This document shows, one piece after another, positions 1 to 6,704 of a stretch of DNA of 7,772 nt; positions within the stretch are counted from its first letter, which is position 1; each line of letters starts with the position of its first letter. The notes beneath the pieces were generated by a model. That model worked only from the letters and a program-made list of their open reading frames with translations, was not told the DNA's origin and searched no databases. Position numbers and translations under genes: made by a program. This stretch comes from JBBREP01 sp036501845 (GTDB lineage: Bacteria; Actinomycetota; Acidimicrobiia; IMCC26256; PALSA-610): the NCBI GenBank assembly GCA_036501845.1, contig DASXZO010000083.1:1-7772 (forward strand), in the 5' to 3' direction.

Positions 1-17
1 ACTTGCATATTGCAAGT
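1..17. promoter_or_regulatory. Perfect 7+3+7 inverted repeat, operator-like
   Basis: The arms ACTTGCA and TGCAAGT flank a TAT spacer, making a perfect 17-bp palindrome at the window edge, 21 nt beyond the stop of the small membrane protein gene. It is too AT-balanced and short-armed to be a convincing terminator, and no T-run follows it on either strand within view. The size and symmetry resemble a dimeric TetR or MarR operator, perhaps for a gene lying left of the window. That gene is not visible, so the role is inferred. Confidence 0.35.
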
Positions 18-38
18 CAAACGACGCATAGGCGCGGG

Positions 39-458
39 TTACTTGCCGTTGACGATGCGGTCGACGCCCGTCTGCTGTTCGTAGATCAAGCGCGCGAGCC
101 AGAAACGCAAGAACCGCGCGAACGAGTAGCGCACCACGAGCGCGAGTCCGGTGATCGCGAACGTGATCCCGGCAACACCCCACACGATCGCGTCACGCTG
201 CTGCGCCGGGCCGGTGCTGTTGTACGCGGTGGCGGAGCTCGTGTCGACCACGAGGGCCATCACCGCGAGCACTACGCCCGCGGCGATGAGCAGCCAACCG
301 AGGATCGTGAGACCTCGCTCGAGCGACGGGTTCGAGTCGCTCAGGCGCATGGCGGCGACATCGCTACGGAAGCGTTCGGTGCGATCGCCGGATGCCGACG
401 CTTCGCTCACGGGAGCGCCTCCCAACGACTGCGATTCGGGCACATCGACGGTGGACAT
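39..458 (-). CDS. Small two-TM membrane protein of unknown function, end of ABC operon
   Basis: I do not recognise a family for this 139-residue protein. It has a polar N-terminal stretch (about 1-49, rich in S, E, D and R), a first hydrophobic helix at about 50-71, a short S/T/N-rich loop, a second helix at about 90-109, and then a basic, aromatic amphipathic tail (FARFLRFW region and beyond, about 112-139). There is no signal peptide or lipobox, and both termini are predicted to be cytoplasmic. The start is ATG at 458, six nt after the LivF stop, with GGAGG at 469-473 (10-nt spacing) inside the end of livF. Co-translation with the importer is therefore likely. By position it could be an accessory or assembly factor of the transporter, but this is inference. 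The reading frame is supported by the hydrophobic pattern, the tight spacing and the ribosome binding site. Confidence 0.8.
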   Translation of the reverse strand: MSTVDVPESQSLGGAPVSEASASGDRTERFRSDVAAMRLSDSNPSLERGLTILGWLLIAAGVVLAVMALVVDTSSATAYNSTGPAQQRDAIVWGVAGITFAITGLALVVRYSFARFLRFWLARLIYEQQTGVDRIVNGK

Positions 459-464
459 TCTGGA

Positions 465-1190
465 TCAGCCTCCGAGGTAGGCACTCGTGAGCTCGTCGCC
501 GAGCTCGGCGGGTGTGCCGACGCGCGCAATCTTGCCATGAACCATGATGCACGCGGTATTGGCAACACCCAGGACAGTCTGGGCGAACTGCTCGACGACC
601 AGGATCGACACCCCTTCGCTCGCCACCTGGGCCACGATCTCGTAGAGCTGCTCGACGATGATCGGCGCCAGCCCCATCGAGAGCTCGTCGAGGATCAGCA
701 GGGCCGGATCGGTGGCGAGGCCCCGGGCCATGGCCAGCATCTGCTGCTCACCGCCCGAAAGGGTGCCGGCCATCTGCTTGCGACGCTCGCCGAGGCGGGG
801 GAAGCGGTGGTAGGCGATCTCCTCCACCTGCTTCAGCGGCCGGCCCGTGAACGTGGCCATCGTGAGGTTCTCGCGCACGGTGAGGTTCGGGAAGATGCCC
901 TTGCCCTCGGGTACGAGGCACAGCCCGGCCCGGGCAAGGTCCTCGGCGCGGGCACCGGTGACGCGCCGGCCGGCGAGGTACATCTCGCCGCCGGTGGGCT
1001 TCATCAAGCCGGCGCACACCTTGAGCAGCGTCGACTTGCCGGCACCGTTCGGGCCGAGGATCGCCACCACGTTGCCGGCCGCCACCTCGAGGCTGACGCC
1101 GTGCACCACCTCGATGCGGTCGTACGCAGCGCGCACGTCACGCAACTCGAGGATCGCAGTCGACCCGACGCTGGTGTTCTCGGGGCTCAT
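465..1190 (-). CDS. livF: HAAT-type ABC transporter ATP-binding protein, LivF-like
   Basis: This is one of the two cytoplasmic ATPases that drive a branched-chain-amino-acid-type (HAAT) importer. Its 241 residues match the usual LivF length of about 235. Visible motifs are Walker A GPNGAGKS at 46-53, the LivF-typical VPEGKGIF segment at 93-100 in the Q-loop region, the ABC signature LSGGEQQ at 144-150, and Walker B LLILDE at 164-169. The latter is followed by LSMGLAP, a hallmark of LivF rather than LivG. The switch position reads VVEQ rather than the canonical His, as is common in LivF. The start ATG at 1190 overlaps the livG stop by 4 nt (ATGA at 1187-1190) and has no strong Shine-Dalgarno of its own, so it is probably translated by coupling. 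Family assignment is very secure. The true substrate of the transporter is unknown, so the gene symbol denotes family only. Confidence 0.95.
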   Translation of the reverse strand: MSPENTSVGSTAILELRDVRAAYDRIEVVHGVSLEVAAGNVVAILGPNGAGKSTLLKVCAGLMKPTGGEMYLAGRRVTGARAEDLARAGLCLVPEGKGIFPNLTVRENLTMATFTGRPLKQVEEIAYHRFPRLGERRKQMAGTLSGGEQQMLAMARGLATDPALLILDELSMGLAPIIVEQLYEIVAQVASEGVSILVVEQFAQTVLGVANTACIMVHGKIARVGTPAELGDELTSAYLGG

Positions 1191-1924
1191 GTCGTGCCCA
1201 TGTTGCTACCGAGATAGGCGGCGAGCACGGCTTCGTCGCGGCGCACCTGGTCGGCGGTGCCGGTGGCGATGATGCGGCCGAAGTCGAGGACGTAGATGAA
1301 GTCGCACACCTGCATCACGAGCTCCACGTCGTGCTCCACGAGCAGCACGGCCATGCCCTGGCTCGCGAGCGTGCGCAACAGGTTGCCGAGCTGGTCGGTT
1401 TCGCGGTCGTCGAGTCCGGATGCGGGCTCGTCGAGCAGCAACACGCTCGGCTTTGTCGCGAGTGCACGCGCGATCTCGACGAGGCGGGCCTGTCCGGTGG
1501 GTAGCTCGTCGACGCGCGCATCGATCTTCGACGACAGGCCCACACTGTCGATGATTGCTTCGACTTCGCTACGCGGGTCGTTGCCGTCCTTGCCGTAACG
1601 GGCGCGCAGCTCGGCCGCGACGGTCACGTTCTCGCGCACCGTGAGCAGGCTCCACAACTCGAGGCGCTGGAACGTGCGCGCCAAACCTTGGCGAGCCCGC
1701 TTGAACGGCTTCAGTTTGGTGACGTTCGTGCCGCTCAGGTACACGGCGCCCGACGTGGGAGTGAGCAGGCCGCAGATCGTGTTGAAGAGCGTGGTCTTGC
1801 CGGCACCATTCGGCCCGATCAAGCCGGTCACTCGGCCGGCCTCGGCGTTGAGCGACACCGCGTCGACGGCGATGTTGCCGCCGAAGCGCATCGTGATGTC
1901 GTGGGCTTCGAGGGCGGCGTTCAT
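1187..1924 (-). CDS. livG: HAAT-type ABC transporter ATP-binding protein, LivG-like
   Basis: This 245-residue cytoplasmic ATPase partners LivF. Walker A is GPNGAGKT at 37-44, Q-loop Gln is Q86 (RTFQRL), the signature is LPTGQARLVEIARAL (about 141-155, a variant of the LivG LSYGQQR form), Walker B is VLLLDEP at 161-167, and the switch His is H198 (LVEHD). The frame stays open upstream to 2161, but residues before MNAALEAHDITMRFGG have shadow-like Arg/His-rich composition, and family homology begins at this Met. The ATG at 1924 overlaps the permease stop in an ATGA (1921-1924), which fixes the start. The gene lies between the permease fusion and livF, the standard HAAT order, and is presumably co-transcribed and translationally coupled. 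The non-canonical signature (P-T in place of S-x and Q-A in place of Q-Q) may be lineage variation; all catalytic residues are present. Confidence 0.95.
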   Translation of the reverse strand: MNAALEAHDITMRFGGNIAVDAVSLNAEAGRVTGLIGPNGAGKTTLFNTICGLLTPTSGAVYLSGTNVTKLKPFKRARQGLARTFQRLELWSLLTVRENVTVAAELRARYGKDGNDPRSEVEAIIDSVGLSSKIDARVDELPTGQARLVEIARALATKPSVLLLDEPASGLDDRETDQLGNLLRTLASQGMAVLLVEHDVELVMQVCDFIYVLDFGRIIATGTADQVRRDEAVLAAYLGSNMGTT

Positions 1925-4122
1925 GTTTCGCTGCCCACGGTGACGACAACCTCGGTGTAGCCGAGCTCGCGGTCGAACGCCTCGCGGTCGGCGAGCGTGA
2001 ACGGCCGGTCGATGCCGGCCCATTCGATGGGAATCGGCTTCGGCTCGTGCGCGGTGGCCGCGCGCATCTTCTTCGCCAAGATCCCCGTGGCCGCTCCAGC
2101 GGCTGCGAGCAGCACGATCGTGATCCCGATGACGAAGTCCCAGCCGCTGTGGCGCCGCCACGCGATCAGCCAGGCGAGCGCCACGAACACGCCGACCGAC
2201 CCGGTGACCACGCGCGACTTGAGGATGGGCTCGAAGCCTTCACGCATGTCGGCGGCGGCGCCGTTCGGGTTGCGGCCAAGGGCAACGCCCATGAAGCCCG
2301 GAGTGGTGGTGCTGAGGTTGCTGTACCAAGTGTCGAAGTGCAAGAAGCGCGACTGGAACAGGGGCCATGCGGGCATTGCCTGGAGTGCGGCGAAGCTGAC
2401 GCCGGCGAACAACGCGCCGCCGACGCGGCCGATCCCTCCGACCACGCCGAGCATGAAGATCGGCAGGCCGAGGGTGAAGCTCCAGTCGGACGACGTCGTG
2501 GTGGAGTTCACGATGCCGAGGTACGCGCCGCCAAGCCCGGCAATACCAGCCGAGATCGCGAACACCGCGAGCTTCGTGCTCGTGAGGTTCATGCCCACCG
2601 TGGCGCACGCGGCCTCACTGTCCTTCATCGCGAGCAGCCGGCGTCCCATCGAGCTGCGCCGGATCCACACCACGAGCGCGGCCGCGAGCACGAACAAGAT
2701 CGCGCCGAGCACCATCTGTTTCTTCTCGGTATCGAAGTGCAACCCGAAGAGATTGAGGGCGGGCACCGAGATCGAGCCGGTGCCGAAGAACGACACGGTC
2801 TCGTGGGTGCCGAAGATGTGGAACGGCGGGAGCTGCCATACCCACTCGTCCATGAACACTGCAAAGGCCGCGGTGGCGAGCGCGAGGTAGATGCCCGAGA
2901 GGCGCAGCGCGGGCAGCGCGATGAGCGCGCCCACGATCATGCTGAACACGATTGCCCACACCAGGCCCATCGGGCTGCCGCCCTTGCCGAGGTTCGCGAA
3001 CGCGACCGCGCCAATGCCGGCGAGCGAGAACTGCGCGAGCGACACCTGTCCGGCCAGGCCGATCAACGGCACGAGCGACAGCGCCACGATCGAGTAGGCG
3101 AAGAGTTTCGACGCGCTGATGGCGTTGCTGTTGGTGATGAGCGGCAGCGCGAGGAAGGTGCCGCCGACCACGATGGCCGAGAACATGGCGACGCCGCGCC
3201 ACGTGGGCATCGGGAAGAACTCGCGGGCTCGGGTGACGCCGTGCGCGCGCAGCCGGCTGCTGGGCAACGCGAGGAGCACGATGAAGAGCACGATCACCGG
3301 CGACGCGGGTGCGAACGTCGACCAGTACACGCTGCTCGTGGGGAGGTATCCCGACAGGTAGGCCACGAGCAGCCCGAGCGCGCCCGCGCCGAGGAACGTG
3401 GCGGGCAGGTTTCGCAGCCGTCCGAAGATCGCCGCGGCGTACGAGTTCACGATGAGCAGTGCAAACAACGTGGGGTCGAGGTTGATGTCGCCCAACAGCA
3501 GCACGCCGGCGAGGGCGGCGAGCATGCAGCCGATGGCCCATGCCCACATCGCCGACCGGTCGGGGCGGGCGCCGTTGAGCGACGCGAGCGGGCGGTCGTC
3601 CACCGACGCGCGCATGGCCACGCCGATACGCGTGCGGTACAGGAGGTACCAGAGCAGGCCGGCTACTGCGATCGCACAGAGGAAGCGCGTGGCCTCGAAC
3701 CATCGCACCGGCACCCCGGCGATCGTGAAGCCATGGTCGTTCCCGAAGAACGGCGTGGCGGCGCGCGCTCCCGGCTTCCAGATCCAGTTCGCCAGCCCGA
3801 TCATCGAGAACAGCAGCGACACGGTGACGACGAGCTTCACTGCTTCCGATGTGCCTTGTAACCCGCGGAACACCACGAGTTCGAGCAACGCCCCGAACAG
3901 CGGCGCCAGCACGAACAGCACCACGATGAGGGCGAGCCACGCGGGCCAGCCCATCGCGAAGCGGAACTCCCAGTAGCAGAACGCGCCGAGCATGCCGATC
4001 GCGCCGTGGGAGAAGTTGAAGATGCCCGTGGTCGTGTACGTGAGCACGAGCCCGCTCGCGCCGATGGCGTAGACGGCGCCGAGTGCGAGGCCCGTGATCG
4101 TGAAGCTCAGAAAGTCATGCAC
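1921..4122 (-). CDS. Fused LivH-LivM permease of a HAAT-type ABC importer
   Basis: This single 733-residue polytopic membrane protein joins the two permease subunits normally encoded as livH and livM. Residues 1 to about 290 are LivH-like: an early GASGLVL...FNFSHG stretch (about 21-40) matches the LivH N-terminal motif, and the cytoplasmic coupling loop RTRIGVAMRAS (about 163-173) is the EAA-like loop. Residues of about 305-640 are LivM-like: GLAGQVSLAQFSLAGIGA (355-372), SGIYLALATAAF (409-420), the coupling loop SSMGRRLLAMKDSEAA (490-505) and GVVGGIGRVGGALFAG (559-574). An extra part follows: a hydrophilic loop, two more hydrophobic helices (about 639-656 and 661-683) and a charged tail to 733. 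The start is GTG at 4122 with AGGG at 4130-4133, a 7-nt spacing. The gene follows the binding protein after 79 nt and overlaps livG by 4 nt. Fusion of the two halves is known in this family; the C-terminal extension is less usual. Confidence 0.93.
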   Translation of the reverse strand: MHDFLSFTITGLALGAVYAIGASGLVLTYTTTGIFNFSHGAIGMLGAFCYWEFRFAMGWPAWLALIVVLFVLAPLFGALLELVVFRGLQGTSEAVKLVVTVSLLFSMIGLANWIWKPGARAATPFFGNDHGFTIAGVPVRWFEATRFLCAIAVAGLLWYLLYRTRIGVAMRASVDDRPLASLNGARPDRSAMWAWAIGCMLAALAGVLLLGDINLDPTLFALLIVNSYAAAIFGRLRNLPATFLGAGALGLLVAYLSGYLPTSSVYWSTFAPASPVIVLFIVLLALPSSRLRAHGVTRAREFFPMPTWRGVAMFSAIVVGGTFLALPLITNSNAISASKLFAYSIVALSLVPLIGLAGQVSLAQFSLAGIGAVAFANLGKGGSPMGLVWAIVFSMIVGALIALPALRLSGIYLALATAAFAVFMDEWVWQLPPFHIFGTHETVSFFGTGSISVPALNLFGLHFDTEKKQMVLGAILFVLAAALVVWIRRSSMGRRLLAMKDSEAACATVGMNLTSTKLAVFAISAGIAGLGGAYLGIVNSTTTSSDWSFTLGLPIFMLGVVGGIGRVGGALFAGVSFAALQAMPAWPLFQSRFLHFDTWYSNLSTTTPGFMGVALGRNPNGAAADMREGFEPILKSRVVTGSVGVFVALAWLIAWRRHSGWDFVIGITIVLLAAAGAATGILAKKMRAATAHEPKPIPIEWAGIDRPFTLADREAFDRELGYTEVVVTVGSET

Positions 4123-4143
4123 GCGTTCGCCCTAGTGCGGATC

Positions 4144-4170
4144 GAGCCCGGTCGTCGCGCGACCGGGCTC
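4144..4170 (-). other. Perfect 11-bp stem-loop between binding-protein and permease genes
   Basis: The arms GAGCCCGGTCG and CGACCGGGCTC flank a 5-nt loop, giving a very stable GC-rich hairpin. In the operon transcript it lies 31 nt after the binding-protein stop and 10 nt before the permease's AGGG ribosome binding site. No U-run follows it, so it is not a classical intrinsic terminator. A likely role, known for other binding-protein-dependent ABC operons, is to block 3' exonucleases or attenuate read-through so that the binding protein is made in excess over the membrane parts. That role is inferred here from position alone. Confidence 0.65.
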
Positions 4171-4201
4171 CATCCTGCGAGGTTGATGGGCGTCGAACCC
4201 C

Positions 4202-5689
4202 CTACGAGTTGCACTTCGAAGGGATCGGATCCGAAGCGAACGCCGCGCCGGGGCACTTGGCGCCGGTGCCGTAGTTGCCGTGGAGCGGGACGAGGTTCGA
4301 CGGATCGCAGTCGTAGATGCCGGTGTTGGCCTTGAAGTCGCTCGGGATGACGAACTTGCCGTTCTCGGCCTGGAAGAGCACGTAGCAGTCGGTGGCGGCA
4401 CCGGTGCCGGGATCGGTCTGCGCGTGCAGGCCGCCGCCGGTCCACGACGTGATCTTGTTGAGCGCTGCCCATACGCAGTCACGCGTGACGTTGGCGCCGC
4501 ACGCGTTCACGCCCTTGGCCCACAGCAGCCAGGCCGACATCGCCTGGTCGCCGAGGTACGCGATCTTCTTCGTCGCCGTGCACGATGTGCCGCCGGTCTG
4601 GGTGACGTACTGCGAGCAGTCGTCGTAGTTCTGCACGATCTGCGTGTACTGCTTCGTGGCCGTGCCCTCGGTTGCGCCGCTCAGGAAGGGCGCGACGGCC
4701 GAACGCACATAGATGCCGTTCGCTGCGCTCGACGGGCTCGCGTTCGTGAAGAGCGTGTTGTCGTAGTGGTTTGCATCGGTCTGGATGAAGTCGAGCTTCA
4801 GGCCGAGGCCCTTCGCCGCGCTCACCATCTGGCCGAGCCCCGCGGGCTGGCCGACCCAGTAGAGCCCCTTCACGCCGTTGGCCTGCATGGCCGACACGTA
4901 CGGGCGCCAGTTGTCGGTGCCCTGCGGCGGGTACAGGCCTTGGTAGACGACCTTGGCGCCCAGGGTCTTCAGCGCTTCCTCGTTCTGCTTGGCGACGGTC
5001 TCGGTGGTGGCGATCTCACCGGTCATCACGCCGATGTGCGACCAGTCCTGGGGGTACTTCTGCTTGAGGTAGTTGTACGCGCCAACCGGCTGCACGTTGC
5101 CGGGGTTCGGGATCGGCTGCTTGGTGAGATCGGAGCCCGACGCCTTGGCGGTCACGAGGTAGCCCGCCACCTGCGGGATCGCGCCGCTCTTGCAGCCGAG
5201 CCGGTCGGCCTGCTGGGTGTCGTCGAACACGACGCCGCCGCCCACGGCCATGAAGGTCTTGGCGTCGCACGCCTCGACCATCCGCTGCTCGGCCTGGAGG
5301 AGTGCGGCGTCGGCGAGGGTCACGTGCACCATGCGACCGTTCAACCCGCCGAACTTGTTGCACCAGTTCGCGAAGGACGCCGCGGTGTCGAAGAGTTCCT
5401 GGTCGAGGCCCTTGGCGCCCGAGTAGCCCGGGTCGGCGAAGGTGGTCACGTTGATCGAGTTGGCCGTCACACCGACGTCGGTGGCCTTCAACGCGCTCGG
5501 GTCCTTGGCCGGCTGGCAGATCTTGCCGAGCGTGCCGAACGCTCCCTGGTCGATCCCGGCCTGGGTGGCCGGCGTCGAGCCATTGCTCGAGTTCGGGGGA
5601 GACGTGGCGGTGGTGCTGCTCCCGCGGCCGCATGCCGCGATGACGATCGGCAGCGTCAGCGCGATGGCGATCCAACGAAGTCGATTCAA
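4202..5689 (-). CDS. HAAT-type ABC importer solute-binding lipoprotein (periplasmic-binding type 1)
   Basis: This 495-residue extracytoplasmic substrate-binding protein of the importer is encoded directly downstream. The N terminus has a basic n-region (MNRLRW), a hydrophobic core and lipobox IAAC ending at Cys20, so it should be lipid-anchored on the outer face of the membrane. An S/T/N/P-rich linker (about 22-44) precedes the two-lobed type-1 fold. Family-like stretches include INVTTFADPGYSGAKG near the start of the fold, VGGGVVFDD, and IGVMTGEIATTE in the middle. It is longer than classical LivJ/LivK (about 370) and cysteine-rich: 12 Cys besides the lipidated one. The start is TTG at 5689 with a GAGGGGGG tract at 5693-5700, and it is confirmed by the signal peptide beginning right there. 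It is the first gene of the minus-strand operon, so it is probably driven from 5690-5876. The ligand is not predictable from sequence; amino acids, amides, urea or small aromatic acids are all taken up by relatives. Confidence 0.92.
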   Translation of the reverse strand: MNRLRWIAIALTLPIVIAACGRGSSTTATSPPNSSNGSTPATQAGIDQGAFGTLGKICQPAKDPSALKATDVGVTANSINVTTFADPGYSGAKGLDQELFDTAASFANWCNKFGGLNGRMVHVTLADAALLQAEQRMVEACDAKTFMAVGGGVVFDDTQQADRLGCKSGAIPQVAGYLVTAKASGSDLTKQPIPNPGNVQPVGAYNYLKQKYPQDWSHIGVMTGEIATTETVAKQNEEALKTLGAKVVYQGLYPPQGTDNWRPYVSAMQANGVKGLYWVGQPAGLGQMVSAAKGLGLKLDFIQTDANHYDNTLFTNASPSSAANGIYVRSAVAPFLSGATEGTATKQYTQIVQNYDDCSQYVTQTGGTSCTATKKIAYLGDQAMSAWLLWAKGVNACGANVTRDCVWAALNKITSWTGGGLHAQTDPGTGAATDCYVLFQAENGKFVIPSDFKANTGIYDCDPSNLVPLHGNYGTGAKCPGAAFASDPIPSKCNS

Positions 5690-5876
5690 GATCCCCCCTC
5701 AGGGACAGGCGGTCGGTGTGGGACCTCAGTATCTGACAGGCCGTCAGATAGCTGCACTCTGTCGCATCAACGTAGGCGTCGCAAGTCTTTCGCCAGGTGC
5801 GGCGCCTTTGATTTTCACAGCGCGGTGCCCGGTCACGCCTTGCGACGGCAGGGTCCGAGGCATCACGCTGACGACT
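5690..5876. promoter_or_regulatory. Divergent promoter region between importer operon and enzyme pair
   Basis: This is the only non-coding stretch between divergent genes, so it should hold the promoters for both the minus-strand transporter operon and the plus-strand amidohydrolase-dioxygenase pair. Immediately upstream of the binding-protein TTG is a strong GAGGGGGG ribosome binding site (5693-5700, minus strand). A palindrome sits at 5730-5750. I could not pick -10/-35 boxes with confidence; GATACT-like sequence overlapping the palindrome on the minus strand is only a weak candidate. The plus-strand side (about 5751-5876) shows nothing further except GAGG at 5857-5860, 16 nt before the amidohydrolase ATG. 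Confidence 0.7.
5730..5750. promoter_or_regulatory. Perfect 8+5+8 palindrome, probable TetR-type operator
   Basis: The arms TATCTGAC and GTCAGATA are perfect inverted repeats around a 5-nt spacer AGGCC, a 21-bp dyad of the size and look of TetR-family operators. It sits 40 bp upstream of the binding-protein start and about 126 bp upstream of the amidohydrolase start, so a bound dimer could control both directions. No regulator gene is in the window. The dyad is seen directly; the regulator family is inference. Confidence 0.7.
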
Positions 5877-6704
5877 ATGGCGGAACCGGACATCGTCGAC
5901 ATCTGGGTGAACCTCGTGACACAGCAGTCGGCTCGAACGTTCCTGGGTGACCGCGCCAACGCGCACATCCCCGGGTATCTCGGGGGCGACGGCTCGGCGG
6001 GGGTGGGCGTCGAGGCTCTGCTCAGCGTGATGGACGACGTCGGGGTGGCCACGGGCATCATGTGCCCGGGCCTCCACCACGGCGACGACGACGCGCTGGC
6101 GCTGGCCGCGGCGAATGATGGGCGCTTTCTCGTGGCGTTGGGCGTGGCCGAGCCCGATACGCCGACGCGCAACGTGCGCCGGATCCGCGAGCTCGCCGGC
6201 GATCCGAAGCTGGCGATGGTGCGGGTGATGCCGCTCGCGAGCAAGGTCCCCACGAATCACGCGCTCCACTATCCGGTGTACGCCGCGTGCGAAGAGCTCG
6301 GGATCCCTGTCGCGATCAACGCCGGCGTGCCCGGACCACGCGTACGATCGCGAGTGCAACATCCCGAGCTTCTCGAGGACGTCCTGATCGACTTCCCCGA
6401 TCTCGTCGTGGTGGTCGCGCACATGGGCCACCCTTACGAGGAGCTGCTCATGAACTTCATGCGCAAGTGGCCGAACCTCTACCTGTCGTGCACCGCGTAC
6501 GCCCCGGGCTACATGGATCCTGCGCTCGTGCAGTTCATGGGCACCCGCACGTACCGCGGCCGGGTGATCTGGGGTTCGGACGAGCCGTGGTTCCCGATGC
6601 GACGGTCGCTCGCCGAGGCGAAGCAGCTTCCGCTCGACGAAGAGGCGATGGCATTGTTCCTCGGCGGTACAGCCCGCCGACTGTTTGACAGGAGTGCCGC
6701 ATGA
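5877..6704 (+). CDS. Amidohydrolase-2-like TIM-barrel protein with altered metal site
   Basis: This 275-residue protein resembles the amidohydrolase-2 (ACMSD/decarboxylase-related) branch of the metallo-dependent hydrolase superfamily. Support comes from the N-terminal strand DIVDIWVNL, the CEELGIPVAINAGVPGP strand, VVVAHMGHPYEELL and the C-terminal VIWGSDEPWFP motif. H182 (AHMGH) and D235 (GSDEP) match conserved active-site positions. The usual N-terminal HxH is W10-V-N12, however, and the His of the HxG-type strand is N148. The protein is also shorter than typical family members (about 300-340). The Zn-binding hydrolase or decarboxylase activity therefore may be changed or lost, and I give no reaction. 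The start is ATG at 5877, where homology begins; the frame is open further upstream but with shadow-like sequence, and no good Shine-Dalgarno lies at normal distance. It ends in an ATGA overlap with the dioxygenase gene. It is probably cytoplasmic. Confidence 0.85.
   Translation: MAEPDIVDIWVNLVTQQSARTFLGDRANAHIPGYLGGDGSAGVGVEALLSVMDDVGVATGIMCPGLHHGDDDALALAAANDGRFLVALGVAEPDTPTRNVRRIRELAGDPKLAMVRVMPLASKVPTNHALHYPVYAACEELGIPVAINAGVPGPRVRSRVQHPELLEDVLIDFPDLVVVVAHMGHPYEELLMNFMRKWPNLYLSCTAYAPGYMDPALVQFMGTRTYRGRVIWGSDEPWFPMRRSLAEAKQLPLDEEAMALFLGGTARRLFDRSAA
6690..6694 (+). promoter_or_regulatory. Ribosome binding site of the dioxygenase gene
   Basis: AGGAG lies six nt upstream of the ATG at 6701, inside the end of the amidohydrolase gene. 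It decides the start of the dioxygenase in favour of 6701 over the internal Met at residue 62, where the conserved fold begins. Confidence 0.75.

Noticed and set aside
3..1217. Plus-strand open frame (404 codons) opposite livF and the small membrane gene
   Set aside because: It is an antisense shadow; all ATP-binding motifs are on the minus strand.
1925..2161. Upstream in-frame extension of livG
   Set aside because: The 79 extra codons are Arg/His-rich shadow of the permease C terminus, and homology starts at the ATG in the ATGA overlap.
2047..3861. Long plus-strand open frame (604 codons) opposite the permease gene
   Set aside because: Its Arg/His/Glu/Ala-rich translation is typical of a GC-rich antisense shadow, with no domain motif, while the opposite strand encodes a clear permease.
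4144..4170. Calling the intergenic hairpin a classical intrinsic terminator
   Set aside because: No T-run follows the stem in either direction, and the downstream permease is needed together with the binding protein.
5442..5876. Upstream in-frame extension of the amidohydrolase-like gene
   Set aside because: It overlaps the binding-protein 5' end and signal peptide on the other strand, runs through the operator, and shows no family similarity.
4280..5950. Plus-strand open frame (556 codons) opposite the binding protein
   Set aside because: The low-complexity Arg/Gly/Val/His-rich composition marks it as a shadow; it also runs through the promoter region and over the start of the amidohydrolase gene.
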